Below, one piece after another: positions 16,715-25,206 of a stretch of DNA of 64,000 bases. Within the stretch, counting starts at the first letter, position 1, and every line of letters begins with the position of its first letter. The position numbers and the translations under genes were made by a program. This DNA comes from an uncultured Clostridia bacterium (GTDB lineage Bacteria; Bacillota; Clostridia; Christensenellales; DTU072), in the NCBI GenBank assembly GCA_944363505.1, contig CALVUD010000009.1:1-64000 (forward strand), read 5' to 3'. Under the pieces are notes generated by a model. The model was not told the DNA's origin and ran no database searches. It saw only the letters and a list, made by a program, of their open reading frames with translations.

Positions 16715-17122
16715 TTATTTTCTCCCGACGTACTCCGCGGCAAACCGATAGAGTTTGTCCGCGCTAACGCCGCGGGCAAGAGAATAATAGTAGTCGCGTC
16801 CCGCGTATTTGCCGTTATTCATGCGCATGAATTCCAGCCCGCCGAAGCCCTCTTTGATCTCGGTCAGCAACGCTTCGAACGGCATTTCGCGGTGGGTATA
16901 AGCGCGGGGGAAAACGAATTGTATCCACGTTCCGGTTTTCGTCGCTTCTTTCACGAGCGCGTCAAGCGACACGCCCAGTGCGGGCATCTCGTAACCGCCC
17001 TCGAAAACGTCGTTCAGTATAAGGTCGAACGCGGCGCGTTCCTTTTCGCCTAACGGGGTCTCCCTTCCCTCCGAAAATATTATGACTTCGCGAGCCTGTT
17101 TTATCAGCTCAATCAGCTCCAT
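16715..17122 (-). CDS. Conserved-looking hypothetical protein, 135 residues
   Basis: I do not recognise this family. The product is soluble, alpha/beta, with no membrane segment or signal: an N-terminal helix 'MELIELIKQAREVII', a middle 'GTWIQFVFP' strand, and 'YYYSLARGVSADKLYRFAAEYVGRK' at the end. It is preceded by its own promoter and a GGAG site and lies 64 bases upstream of trkA on the same strand, so it may be transcribed with the potassium system, though no functional link is evident. Confidence 0.7.
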   Translation of the reverse strand: MELIELIKQAREVIIFSEGRETPLGEKERAAFDLILNDVFEGGYEMPALGVSLDALVKEATKTGTWIQFVFPRAYTHREMPFEALLTEIKEGFGGLEFMRMNNGKYAGRDYYYSLARGVSADKLYRFAAEYVGRK

Positions 17123-17129
17123 ATATCAT

Positions 17130-17158
17130 ATTATACAAGCGTTTATAAACCTTGTACA
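17130..17158 (-). promoter_or_regulatory. Promoter of the 135-residue hypothetical gene
   Basis: TGTACA (17158-17153) and TATAAT (17135-17130), 17-base spacer. The -10 is perfect and the -35 is weaker. Confidence 0.65.
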
Positions 17159-17224
17159 GTATTTTAAGCGAAAAGGTATGCTGCTTTCCCGTTGACGGCG
17201 CGCCGCCGAATTTTGCATTATCGA

Positions 17225-17253
17225 TTGATTTTTTCGTGAAAATACTGTATAAT
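17225..17253 (+). promoter_or_regulatory. Promoter of the diacylglycerol kinase-like gene
   Basis: TTGATT and TATAAT with a 17-base spacer, 28 bases before the ATG at 17281. It is divergent from the hypothetical gene promoter. Confidence 0.8.
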
Positions 17254-17280
17254 TTGTTTAATATATCGGGAGAAAAATCC

Positions 17281-18150
17281 ATGTACGACATAATTCTGAA
17301 TCCCGTTTCCGGAAAAGGAAACAGTCTGAAAGCCTTTGAAACGGTCAAAGCCGTGTTCGACGCGGCGGGCGCCGAATGGAAAGTTCACCGCACCGAGCGC
17401 AGCATGCACGCCAGCGAGATCGTAGCGGAACTGAATAAAAAAGAGGACGCAAAAGTCATCGTGATGGGCGGCGACGGCACTTTGAACGAAGTGCTGAACG
17501 GCATAACCGATTTTTCGCGCCTGACCCTAGGGATAATCTCTTGCGGCACGGGTAACGACTTCATAAAAGCCGCGGGACTTCCCTCCGATCCCGCCGAAGC
17601 CGCAAAACTTATTTTGAAGGGAGATACCGGTTACGTCGATTATTTAGAGCTTAAAAACCGCCGCGCGCTGAACTGCGCGGGCGCGGGAATGGACGTGGAC
17701 GTTTTGGTCAGATACGAAAGCATGAAAGCGTTCAAGGGCAAGATGAAATATTACGCTTCCCTCATCGACACGCTCATAAAATGCAAATTCCATAAGATCG
17801 CTCTGGAGATCGACGGCGAGCGCATGGAAAAGTCGGTGTTCATGATCGCGGCGGCAAACGGCACCTGCATAGGCGGCGGCATGAAGATCAGCCCTCATTC
17901 CCTAACCGACGACGGCAAGCTGAACGTCGTTCTGATAAACGAAATGCCGAAACGCAAGATACTCCCCACCCTTATCAAGTTCCTGAACGGCGGCAAACAT
18001 ATAGAATCCCCCTACACCGAGGAGTACCTCGCCGAGAACGTCAAAATAGAAGTTTTGGACGAAGGACTGACCGAAGTGGACGGCGAAGTCATAGACGAAA
18101 AAATCATCGACTGCCGTGTCGTACACGACGTTTTGAAAATCTTCAGATAA
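17281..18150 (+). CDS. Diacylglycerol/lipid kinase (YegS/DgkB/BmrU family)
   Basis: A 289-residue soluble lipid kinase with the DAGK catalytic domain. It has the N-terminal 'NPVSGKG' nucleotide loop, 'MGGDGTLNEVLNG' (about residues 63-75), 'ISCGTGNDF' and 'GDTGYVDYL'. In Firmicutes DgkB phosphorylates diacylglycerol to phosphatidic acid, recycling the DAG left by lipoteichoic acid synthesis, but the exact lipid is not resolved here. The ATG at 17281 has GGGAG 8 bases upstream and starts directly at the family N-terminus; an extension to 17152 has none. Monocistronic between a promoter and a strong terminator. Confidence 0.92.
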   Translation: MYDIILNPVSGKGNSLKAFETVKAVFDAAGAEWKVHRTERSMHASEIVAELNKKEDAKVIVMGGDGTLNEVLNGITDFSRLTLGIISCGTGNDFIKAAGLPSDPAEAAKLILKGDTGYVDYLELKNRRALNCAGAGMDVDVLVRYESMKAFKGKMKYYASLIDTLIKCKFHKIALEIDGERMEKSVFMIAAANGTCIGGGMKISPHSLTDDGKLNVVLINEMPKRKILPTLIKFLNGGKHIESPYTEEYLAENVKIEVLDEGLTEVDGEVIDEKIIDCRVVHDVLKIFR

Positions 18151-18165
18151 ACAGGATGAAACAGT

Positions 18166-18204
18166 ACAGGCTCCCGAATCGTTGCTTTCGGGAGCCTGTT
18201 TTTT
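18166..18204. terminator. Terminator between the lipid kinase and lipoprotein genes
   Basis: ACAGGCTCCCGAA and TTCGGGAGCCTGT form a 13-bp stem with an 8-nt loop, then six T's on the plus strand. It ends the lipid kinase transcript and, read in reverse, may also serve the convergent lipoprotein operon whose stop codon overlaps its T-tract. Confidence 0.9.
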
Positions 18205-19036
18205 AATAAATAAATTCCGAAATGAAATATTCGGCAAGTTTTTCGGCTACAACGTTCATCGCGTCGAAATCCGTCAAGGTATCCTCGGCTATGCGTAAAA
18301 GACCGAAAGACGCCGTTTCCGTCGCAAGCGGTTCCGAACCTATCGGAAAAGTAACGGCATAGTTGACCTCTCCGTAACGGAACGCCGCCGTAACCGCATA
18401 TACCACATATTCCTTGCCGCCGTGCATACCGCCCTTGACCCAATGCAGTTTATATCCGGCGACTATATCGTCGACCCGTACGCTGCCGTTCGATATAAGC
18501 TGCGGCGTATGATATTCGCGGTTTTCCGCTTTTAAAAATACTCCCAGCAGATCGCGGTAATACTTATCTCCGAAAGTGAGGTCCGAATATGCGACAAACA
18601 GCACATCGGTTTCTCCCTGAGGAACGTAAGCGCCGTAAAACACCCTAAGATCCGGAGGAGTATAGTCATCCGTATCCGAACTTTCGAGATTTTTCAGCGG
18701 CGAAACGTCCTCTTCCGTCAAAGAATAGAATTCGGGCTCCGCCAATACCCACGGGTATCCGGCGCTGATAAAATAGTTTTCGTCATTCGGAATACTTTTG
18801 AAGTAGTCTATCTGTCTTACGGAGTATTTCAACGCGTTTTCGGGCGCATTGACTACGGGAGAAAAGCCTTCTCCGAAATACTCTGCTATGTTTTCGATGT
18901 TTTGTACCGGACGCGTATCGAGCCCGTCGGAAATTTCCGACAAAGGCGGATCGGTAACGGAAGCATTTTCGTCGCAACCGATCAACACCGTCGCCGTCAA
19001 GCTCAAGATCAGTACGATAAGCGATAATTTTTTCAT
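18203..19036 (-). CDS. Lipoprotein, second of a tandem paralogous pair
   Basis: A 277-residue predicted lipoprotein: MKK, a hydrophobic segment and lipobox LIGC with Cys21, then a Ser/Asp/Pro-rich linker. It is paralogous to the upstream gene: both have a 'GEGF/SEGF-x-P-V' element near residue 55-60, then 'N-Y...Y-P-W' followed by 'P-E-x-Y-x-L-T-E-x-D'. I do not recognise the family. The ATG at 19036 forms an ATGA overlap with the upstream paralogue's stop, so translation is coupled. The longer reading to 19075 gives no signal peptide and was rejected. It is presumably exposed on the outer face of the membrane. Confidence 0.8.
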   Translation of the reverse strand: MKKLSLIVLILSLTATVLIGCDENASVTDPPLSEISDGLDTRPVQNIENIAEYFGEGFSPVVNAPENALKYSVRQIDYFKSIPNDENYFISAGYPWVLAEPEFYSLTEEDVSPLKNLESSDTDDYTPPDLRVFYGAYVPQGETDVLFVAYSDLTFGDKYYRDLLGVFLKAENREYHTPQLISNGSVRVDDIVAGYKLHWVKGGMHGGKEYVVYAVTAAFRYGEVNYAVTFPIGSEPLATETASFGLLRIAEDTLTDFDAMNVVAEKLAEYFISEFIY

Positions 19037-19944
19037 TCCGAGACTCCTTCTGCGGCAAAAACGTCCCGCCCGCAAAAATCTTCGATCAATTTTGAGCCTA
19101 TTTTCCCTGCCAGATTTTCAAGCCTTTCCGTAAGCGCCGTATCGAAGCGACTCGTATTATCGCCCTCCTGTATAAAATCGGCTTCCTTTGTCAAAACGAC
19201 TTCCGAATACAACGGAAAAGATATCCGGTGCAGACCGCATTCAGGGGAAACGAATTTATCCGGCGACGCTTCCGCAAAATAATACCTGTACTCTTTAAAA
19301 ATCCGGCCTTCTTCCGTAATTTCGCCGTTTACGGGGCTATACTCGGTTATCGCCAGAATGCCGAAATCGATGTCTCCCGCAGGCGAAGGCAATTTGAACC
19401 CGCAAACGAATTGCATTAAGACGTTGTCGGCTTTTATAATGTCGTCGAACGATCCCGAGTAAGCGTAAAAACAGACGGGAACCAGCCCTGAGCGGTTATC
19501 GACGGCTATGGGAACTTCGGGATATATCCTTGCGGGTATCGTTCCGGGCGTGCACAAAGCGGAAACGTCCAATCCCATAAAATCGGATTCCGTCAATCCG
19601 TATGTTTCGGGTGAAAGAAAATGCCACGGATACGCCTTATACATGACGTAGTTTGAGTGATCAGGCACGTTTTCACCGGATTGAGGCGCTATGATAATGC
19701 CGTAATCGCCCTCTTTTTTCAATTCTCCGTAAGTGTGTTCGCCTAACTTCGCGGGAAATACCGGCTCGAAACCTTCCGAAAAGAGTTCCTCCGCCTCCTT
19801 TACGGAAACGCGTTTAAAGGAATCGTCCCTCTCCTCGGCGGGCTCAGAGGGCATTTCGGGCGTTCCGTTACCGTCTGCGGGCACGCAGGCGAACAACCAC
19901 AACGCCGACGTCAATATTAAAATCATCAGACAAATTTTTTTCAT
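19033..19944 (-). CDS. Lipoprotein, first of a tandem paralogous pair
   Basis: A 303-residue predicted lipoprotein. The signal peptide is MKKICLMILILTSALW with lipobox LFAC (Cys20) followed by a Pro/Glu-rich linker. It shares the 'SEGFEPVFPA' and 'YPWHFLSPETYGLTESD' blocks with the downstream gene, with otherwise low similarity, so the duplication is old. It has no recognised domain. There is no clear Shine-Dalgarno before the ATG; the leader is very AT-rich. Transcribed from a consensus promoter about 100 bases upstream. Confidence 0.8.
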   Translation of the reverse strand: MKKICLMILILTSALWLFACVPADGNGTPEMPSEPAEERDDSFKRVSVKEAEELFSEGFEPVFPAKLGEHTYGELKKEGDYGIIIAPQSGENVPDHSNYVMYKAYPWHFLSPETYGLTESDFMGLDVSALCTPGTIPARIYPEVPIAVDNRSGLVPVCFYAYSGSFDDIIKADNVLMQFVCGFKLPSPAGDIDFGILAITEYSPVNGEITEEGRIFKEYRYYFAEASPDKFVSPECGLHRISFPLYSEVVLTKEADFIQEGDNTSRFDTALTERLENLAGKIGSKLIEDFCGRDVFAAEGVSE

Positions 19945-20047
19945 GATAGTTATATCTAAAAATAAGCAAAATATTTTTATGTATTATAATTTTTATTTAT
20001 AGCTGTCGAAACGTAACGTATCCGTTTCCGCCCACACTAACAATTAA

Positions 20048-20076
20048 ATTATATCTTACTATTGGTTTTATGTCAA
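20048..20076 (-). promoter_or_regulatory. Promoter of the tandem lipoprotein pair
   Basis: TTGACA (20076-20071) and TATAAT (20053-20048), 17-base spacer: a consensus promoter on the minus strand in a 270-bp AT-rich gap (19945-20214). The leader of about 100 nt is AT-rich. Nothing else is seen in the gap. Confidence 0.8.
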
Positions 20077-20214
20077 TACTGAAAACTTATAGATATTGTT
20101 TCAGCAGAATTGATAAAGTCAACAAAAATAATTCAGATTAAATATAAGTTATAGCAAAATAATCCGACAAATGCACCTTAAACGCGAATTAAAAAACGAT
20201 TATTCAAGAAAAAA

Positions 20215-21138
20215 TCATTCCAGAAGACGGTTTTCGAACGCCGCCGTGCGCGCGTTGGCGTCGAGGATACGTTCTTCTTCCGGCTTAACGCGCAAAAGTT
20301 CGTATTCGCGCTTCAGCGAAGTTTTTGACACCGCGGTGTTGTCGGTGTTCAAAGTAACTTTCACGCCCCTTTCCATAAAATACCGCAACGGATATTCCTT
20401 AGCTGCGCTCCATGCGCCCGTCTGAAGGTTGGAGGTGTAACAAAGTTCCGCCGTTACGCCCGCGGCGAGCATTTCCGACACGGTCTTTTCGTCGTAAGCC
20501 GCCCTGACCCCGTGCCCTATACGTTTCGCGCCCTGCCTTAACGCCGACAAAACCGACTCCGCGCCGCGCGCTTCGCCCGCGTGCACGGTGAACGGTATCC
20601 CCTTTTCCTTTGCGAATCCGAAATAATACCCGTAACGCGAATTGGGGTATGTTCCCTCGTCGCCCGCGAGATCGAGCCCGACTATCCCCGATCTCCGTGT
20701 TAGGAAATCGGCGGCAAGAGAAGCGGTGGCGAGATTTTTCTCCCGCGACAAGCCGCGCATACAGCACAGTATCACGCCTATCGGAAAGCCGCGGCAAAGC
20801 GCCTCTTTCGCGGCGTCGGACGCAGCGGAAACTATCTCGGTTTCCGAGTGACCTTTTCGGGTGTGAAGAGAGGGAGCGAAGCGTATCTCGGCGTATTCCA
20901 GCCCTTCCACTTTCAATCGTTCGGCAAGGAGCAGAATCGCGTTATATACGTTTTCGGGCGACTGTAACACTGATAACGGTAGCTCAAAACGCTTTAAATA
21001 ATCTTTAAGACCACCCTCGGGCGAAGGCGGAGAATCGTCAAAAACGGCGTCGGAGAGGTCTGTGCCCGTAATCTCGGCAAGGCGCAGTATCTCCTCTTTT
21101 CCGAGAGAGCCGTCCAGATGTATATGAAGATCTATCAT
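20215..21138 (-). CDS. add: Adenosine deaminase
   Basis: A 307-residue adenosine deaminase, converting adenosine and deoxyadenosine to (deoxy)inosine. It has the zinc-binding 'DLHIHLDGS' at the N-terminus, 'HAGEARG' with the catalytic Glu and a further zinc His in 'RIGHGVRA', and 'LNTDNTAVSKTSL' where eukaryotic enzymes have N-T-D-D-P; the D-N version is common in Firmicutes. It overlaps the upstream purine nucleoside phosphorylase stop/start by 4 bases (ATGA), so inosine made here goes straight to phosphorolysis. Confidence 0.93.
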   Translation of the reverse strand: MIDLHIHLDGSLGKEEILRLAEITGTDLSDAVFDDSPPSPEGGLKDYLKRFELPLSVLQSPENVYNAILLLAERLKVEGLEYAEIRFAPSLHTRKGHSETEIVSAASDAAKEALCRGFPIGVILCCMRGLSREKNLATASLAADFLTRRSGIVGLDLAGDEGTYPNSRYGYYFGFAKEKGIPFTVHAGEARGAESVLSALRQGAKRIGHGVRAAYDEKTVSEMLAAGVTAELCYTSNLQTGAWSAAKEYPLRYFMERGVKVTLNTDNTAVSKTSLKREYELLRVKPEEERILDANARTAAFENRLLE

Positions 21139-21947
21139 ATTTCGTCTATCAGCCGCGACACGACGTATTCGAACTTTTCCGCGCCTTTTTTTGCCGCTTC
21201 CCTGACTTCTTCGTGACTTAATTTCTTATCGGTTATCCCCGCGGCGAAGTTGGATATGAGGCTTACGCCCGCTATCTCCATTCCCGCGTGTTTGGCGGCG
21301 ATCGCCTCGATAGCCGTACTCATGCCGACCATGTCCGCGCCCCAGCGGGAAAACATGCGTATCTCCTCGGGCGTTTCGTACTGCGGTCCGGGCGCCTGAA
21401 GGTATACGCCCTCCCTGTATTTTATTCCCGCCTCGACGAATATGCCCTTAGCCGCGCGCAAGAGCCTTTTCGAATATACCTCGCTCATATCGGGGAATCT
21501 CGTTCCCAGTTCGGATATGTTTTCGCCTCTCAGCGGCGACGGTACCAGCGACGCTATGTGCCCCGATATCATCACGGGTTCGCCCACTTTGAAATCGGGA
21601 TCGATCGCGCCCGAAACGTTGGTGAGTATCAGCTTTTCGATGCCCTGAAGGCGCATAAGTCTTACGGGGCGTACCGCCTCCGCCGCGGACAGACCTTCGT
21701 AACAATGCACCCTGCCCATCATGAAAAGCACGTCGCCCGAAGCGCATTTTTTCAGCGCGAAACAGCCCCTGTGCCCGCTGACGGTGGAGGCTTTAAGCCC
21801 GTATATTTCGGCATAAGGGATCTTCAGGTCGCATTCCTCCGCCATCTGTCCCAGTCCCGAACCGAGCACAACCGCCACGCGCGGACGGCACCTTAACCTG
21901 TTTCGGAGCGCCTCGGCGCCCTTTAACAAAATATCCCTTTCGTTCAT
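21135..21947 (-). CDS. punA: Purine nucleoside phosphorylase (trimeric, PunA type)
   Basis: A 270-residue class II (low-molecular-mass, trimeric) purine nucleoside phosphorylase. It cleaves inosine or guanosine with phosphate. Motifs are 'VLGSGLGQMAEECD' for phosphate, 'RVHCYEGLSAAEAVRPVR', 'LTNVSGAIDPDFKVGE', 'MVGMSTAIEAIAAKH', and 'SNFAAGI' containing the Asn that selects 6-oxopurines. It is co-translated with adenosine deaminase. A consensus promoter ends so close to the ATG that the predicted mRNA is nearly leaderless, and there is no Shine-Dalgarno. Confidence 0.93.
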   Translation of the reverse strand: MNERDILLKGAEALRNRLRCRPRVAVVLGSGLGQMAEECDLKIPYAEIYGLKASTVSGHRGCFALKKCASGDVLFMMGRVHCYEGLSAAEAVRPVRLMRLQGIEKLILTNVSGAIDPDFKVGEPVMISGHIASLVPSPLRGENISELGTRFPDMSEVYSKRLLRAAKGIFVEAGIKYREGVYLQAPGPQYETPEEIRMFSRWGADMVGMSTAIEAIAAKHAGMEIAGVSLISNFAAGITDKKLSHEEVREAAKKGAEKFEYVVSRLIDEI

Positions 21948-21953
21948 AACGGA

Positions 21954-21982
21954 ATGGTAACAAAAGCGGCGCGTTTTGTCAA
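21954..21982 (-). promoter_or_regulatory. Promoter of punA-add, predicting a leaderless mRNA
   Basis: TTGACA (21982-21977) and TACCAT (21959-21954), 17-base spacer, on the minus strand. The first base of the start codon is at 21947, about 7 bases after the -10 element, the normal distance to the transcription start. Confidence 0.65.
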
Positions 21983-21991
21983 TATGCCCCC

Positions 21992-22020
21992 TTTACAAAA
22001 TCGCGCGCATTTGTTATAAT
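21992..22020 (+). promoter_or_regulatory. Promoter of the alpha-galactosidase gene
   Basis: TTTACA and TATAAT with a 17-base spacer, 29 bases before the ATG and preceding a GGAGG ribosome-binding site. Divergent from the punA promoter. Confidence 0.8.
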
Positions 22021-22049
22021 CGCGTCGAAGAAACATTTTCGGAGGAAGT

Positions 22050-23684
22050 ATGAAACGTAACGGAATGTGTCCCGTGTGCTTTATAAAACAGCTTTTCACC
22101 AGGCGTCAGGCCGTTACCGACCTGTATTCGGCAAAACCCTATCCCGTGAACGCCTGCATCGCGCCGCCCATGGGCTGGTCCAGCTGGAACACTTTTAAAA
22201 ACAGGATCGACGAGGACCTGATTTACGAGCAGGCGGTATGCATGAAAGAAAAAGGACTTGCCGAGGCGGGCTATACGTATGTCAACCTCGACGACAACTG
22301 GCACAGCTCCTCAAGAGACGCGAACGGAAAACTTCAGGGCGACCTCGCGACCTTTGCGGGCGGGATACCGAAACTCGTAGAAAAAATAAACGCGCTGGGG
22401 CTGAAAGTAGGAATATACTCCTCCAACGGAACGGAAACGTGCGAGGATCTTCCCGCCAGCCTTCACCGCGAAAGAATCGACGCAAAAACCTTTGCCGAAT
22501 GGGGGATCGAATACTTCAAATACGATTTCTGTCATAACGAAAAACTGTCCGAGTACGCGCCGCTGATATACGGCATATCCGTTTCAAAGCGCGGCGAGCG
22601 CGCCGAAAAATTCTATCCCGTTACCGAAGCAGAGTTATACGGCGCGGCACGCCTGATGAGCGCCAAAAATCTGCCCGTGGACAAATACCTCAGCGGCATA
22701 GACCGTAACGGCGGGAGCGCGGTGTTCAAAGTAACTGCCGAAACGGACGGCGAATACGTCGTAACCTTGAACGTCTACAAAAAAGGCAGATACCCCAAAT
22801 GCGCCCTGCTGCTTATCAACGACGAGGAAGATTACATCGTCGAAGCGCCCTCTCAAAAACACTGGAACTATACCGCGCGTTTCCAATGCGTGGTAAAACT
22901 GAAAGCGGGCGAGAACAAAATAAAAGTTTTTAACCCTGTCTTCAAACGCGCCGACTCCGCGATGCTCCAATACCGTTATATGGGCAAACAGCTTATCGAA
23001 GCGGCAAAATCGGTAGCTGAAGCTACGGAAAAACCGGTAAAACCGATAACGTTCTCGATATGCGAATGGGGCGTTAACCGTCCCTACGAATGGGGGGCCA
23101 CCGCCGGAAATCTGTGGCGTACCACGCCGGACATCAGACCCAACTGGAAATGGATGATGTTTATATATAAAATGAACGTAGACCGTTATCAGTATTCTTC
23201 CGTCGGGCACTATAACGATCCCGACATGCTGGAAGTGGGCAACGGCACCCTGTCATACGACGAAAACTTTGCGCATTTCGCGGTATGGTGTATGATGGCG
23301 GCGCCTTTGATACTCGGTAACGATCTTAGGGCGATGCCGGATAACGTTTTAAAGATCGTAACGGACAAACAGCTGATTGCGATAGATCAGGACCCTCTCG
23401 GCAAAGCCGCAAAACGCGTGATCAAGAGTTTCGGCGCCGACATACTGGCGCGTCCCCTTTCGGACGGCAGCACGGCGGTATGTTTCTTCAATAAATTCGG
23501 CGGCGAAAAAGACATGACGCTGAGTCTTGCTACGCTGATAAACGATGCCTATGTCGCTCTTCCCAAAGCGAAAGCGTATGTCGCGGAGGAAGTCGGCGGC
23601 GAAAGCGCGGAAATAACCGAGACGCTGACGGCGCGTTTAAGGGTACATTCCGCAAGAGTTTTTATTCTAAAGCCTAAGGCCTGA
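22050..23684 (+). CDS. GH27 alpha-galactosidase with an inserted beta-sandwich-like module
   Basis: A 544-residue glycoside hydrolase family 27 enzyme, predicted to release terminal alpha-galactose. The barrel starts 'PPMGWSSWNTF'; the nucleophile is D159 in 'KYDFC' and the acid/base is D392 in 'YNDPDML'. In typical GH27 enzymes these two are about 60 residues apart, here 233. The extra block (roughly residues 175-325) reads as a beta-sandwich with 'GGSAVFKVTAETDGEYVVTL' and 'LKAGENKIKVFN', similar to carbohydrate-binding modules of CBM35 style. There is no signal peptide, so it works in the cytoplasm on imported oligosaccharides. Monocistronic with its own promoter and terminator. Confidence 0.9.
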   Translation: MKRNGMCPVCFIKQLFTRRQAVTDLYSAKPYPVNACIAPPMGWSSWNTFKNRIDEDLIYEQAVCMKEKGLAEAGYTYVNLDDNWHSSSRDANGKLQGDLATFAGGIPKLVEKINALGLKVGIYSSNGTETCEDLPASLHRERIDAKTFAEWGIEYFKYDFCHNEKLSEYAPLIYGISVSKRGERAEKFYPVTEAELYGAARLMSAKNLPVDKYLSGIDRNGGSAVFKVTAETDGEYVVTLNVYKKGRYPKCALLLINDEEDYIVEAPSQKHWNYTARFQCVVKLKAGENKIKVFNPVFKRADSAMLQYRYMGKQLIEAAKSVAEATEKPVKPITFSICEWGVNRPYEWGATAGNLWRTTPDIRPNWKWMMFIYKMNVDRYQYSSVGHYNDPDMLEVGNGTLSYDENFAHFAVWCMMAAPLILGNDLRAMPDNVLKIVTDKQLIAIDQDPLGKAAKRVIKSFGADILARPLSDGSTAVCFFNKFGGEKDMTLSLATLINDAYVALPKAKAYVAEEVGGESAEITETLTARLRVHSARVFILKPKA

Positions 23685-23701
23685 CGGATATTCGATTGGT
23701 T

Positions 23702-23740
23702 ACGGGCGCGGAATCCGCGCCCGTTTATTTTATCTTTTTT
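23702..23740 (+). terminator. Terminator of the alpha-galactosidase gene
   Basis: ACGGGCGCGG and CCGCGCCCGT form a 10-bp stem with a 3-base loop, then TTTATTTTATCTTTTTT on the plus strand. Confidence 0.9.
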
Positions 23741-23752
23741 CCCGTAAAATAA

Positions 23753-23783
23753 GGAAAAACGGCGAAGCCAGAGGCTTCGCCGT
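23753..23783 (-). terminator. Terminator of tuf
   Basis: ACGGCGAAGCC and GGCTTCGCCGT form an 11-bp stem with a 3-nt loop, followed on the minus strand by five T's. It lies 53 bases after the tuf stop codon. Confidence 0.85.
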
Positions 23784-23835
23784 CATATTATCGGCTTATG
23801 GGAGAAATTATCCTATTGTTAAATAATTTCTTCTG

Positions 23836-25038
23836 TTATTCGAAGATCTTCGCAACAACGCCCGATCCTACGGTCCTGCCGCCTTCACGGATAGCGAAAC
23901 GCAGTCCCTGCTCGATAGCGATGGGGGTGATCAGCGTGATGTCCATGTCGATGTTGTCGCCGGGCATGACCATTTCAACACCCTTCGGCAGAGCGATGGT
24001 GCCGGTAACGTCGGTGGTACGGAAGTAGAACTGGGGACGATAGCCGTTAAAGAACGGAGTATGTCTGCCGCCTTCTTCTTTGGTAAGGACGTAAACCTGA
24101 CCTTCGATGTGGGTGTGGGGCTTGATGGAGCCGACCTTGGCGAGGACCTGTCCTCTTTCGATGTCCTTACGGTCAACGCCGCGCAGCAGAGCGCCGATGT
24201 TGTCGCCCGCCTGAGCGAAGTCGAGCAGCTTACGGAACATTTCAACGCCGGTAACGGTGGTTTCGCGGGTGGGTTTGATACCTACGATCTCGACTTTGTC
24301 GCCGACTTTAACTTCGCCACGCTCAACTCTGCCCGTAGCAACGGTGCCGCGTCCGGTGATCGTGAAGACGTCTTCGACAGGCATCAGGAAGGGCTTGTCG
24401 TTTGCACGCTCGGGGGTGGGGATATAGGAGTCTACGGCGTCCAGCAGTTCGCGGATGCAATCGCAGTCAGCGCTTGCGGCGTTGCCGGCGGCGGCAGCTT
24501 CCATAGCCTTAAGTGCGGAACCCTTGATGACGGGGATGTCGTCTCCGGGGAAGTCATACTGGGTCAGCAGCTCGCGGATTTCCATCTCGACGAGATCCAG
24601 AAGTTCGGGATCGTCGACCTGGTCGATCTTGTTCATGAAAACGATGATGTAAGGAACGCCGACCTGACGGGCGAGCAGGATGTGCTCACGGGTCTGGGGC
24701 ATCGGTCCGTCGGTAGCCGCGACGACCAGGATAGCGCCGTCCATCTGAGCAGCGCCGGTGATCATGTTTTTAACATAGTCGGCGTGTCCGGGGCAGTCAA
24801 CGTGCGCATAGTGGCGGGTTGCGGTCTGATATTCGACGTGAGCGGTGTTGATCGTTATACCTCTTGCCTTCTCTTCGGGCGCCTTGTCGATCTGGTCGTA
24901 TCTCATGACCTCGGCGTTGCCGGCGGCAGCCGCGACCATGGTGATAGCGGCGGTAAGAGTGGTCTTGCCGTGGTCAACGTGGCCGATGGTGCCGATGTTG
25001 ACGTGCGGTTTACTTCTGTCAAATTTGGATTTTGCCAT
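23836..25038 (-). CDS. tuf: Elongation factor Tu
   Basis: A 400-residue EF-Tu, full length. It has the G1 motif 'GHVDHGKTT', switch I 'RGITI', G3 'DCPGHADY', G4 'NKID', and domains 2 and 3 with 'GRGTVATGR' and '[13 protein letters not shown]'. It delivers aminoacyl-tRNA to the ribosome as a GTPase and is the target of kirromycin-type drugs. A GGGAGG site precedes the ATG. It lies downstream of fusA but has its own consensus promoter in the 168-bp gap, so it can be made separately from the str operon. Confidence 0.98.
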   Translation of the reverse strand: MAKSKFDRSKPHVNIGTIGHVDHGKTTLTAAITMVAAAAGNAEVMRYDQIDKAPEEKARGITINTAHVEYQTATRHYAHVDCPGHADYVKNMITGAAQMDGAILVVAATDGPMPQTREHILLARQVGVPYIIVFMNKIDQVDDPELLDLVEMEIRELLTQYDFPGDDIPVIKGSALKAMEAAAAGNAASADCDCIRELLDAVDSYIPTPERANDKPFLMPVEDVFTITGRGTVATGRVERGEVKVGDKVEIVGIKPTRETTVTGVEMFRKLLDFAQAGDNIGALLRGVDRKDIERGQVLAKVGSIKPHTHIEGQVYVLTKEEGGRHTPFFNGYRPQFYFRTTDVTGTIALPKGVEMVMPGDNIDMDITLITPIAIEQGLRFAIREGGRTVGSGVVAKIFE

Positions 25039-25108
25039 TGGATTTTATCCTCCCGATAATGGTAATTTTTTATTTTGGTACTGCCCGTTTTTCCCGGACA
25101 GTAGCTTT

Positions 25109-25137
25109 ATTATATAATAAACGAAATGCCTTGTCCA
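25109..25137 (-). promoter_or_regulatory. Promoter of tuf
   Basis: TGGACA (25137-25132) and TATAAT (25114-25109), 17-base spacer, on the minus strand between fusA and tuf. An imperfect hairpin (CTGTCCG/CGGGCAG) lies in the leader. Confidence 0.8.
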
Positions 25138-25206
25138 GCTTTTTCCAGCTTTTTTTCTAAATTTTCGGTGTATGTGGCGTGAAATACGACTTTTCGCGCT
25201 TCAACC

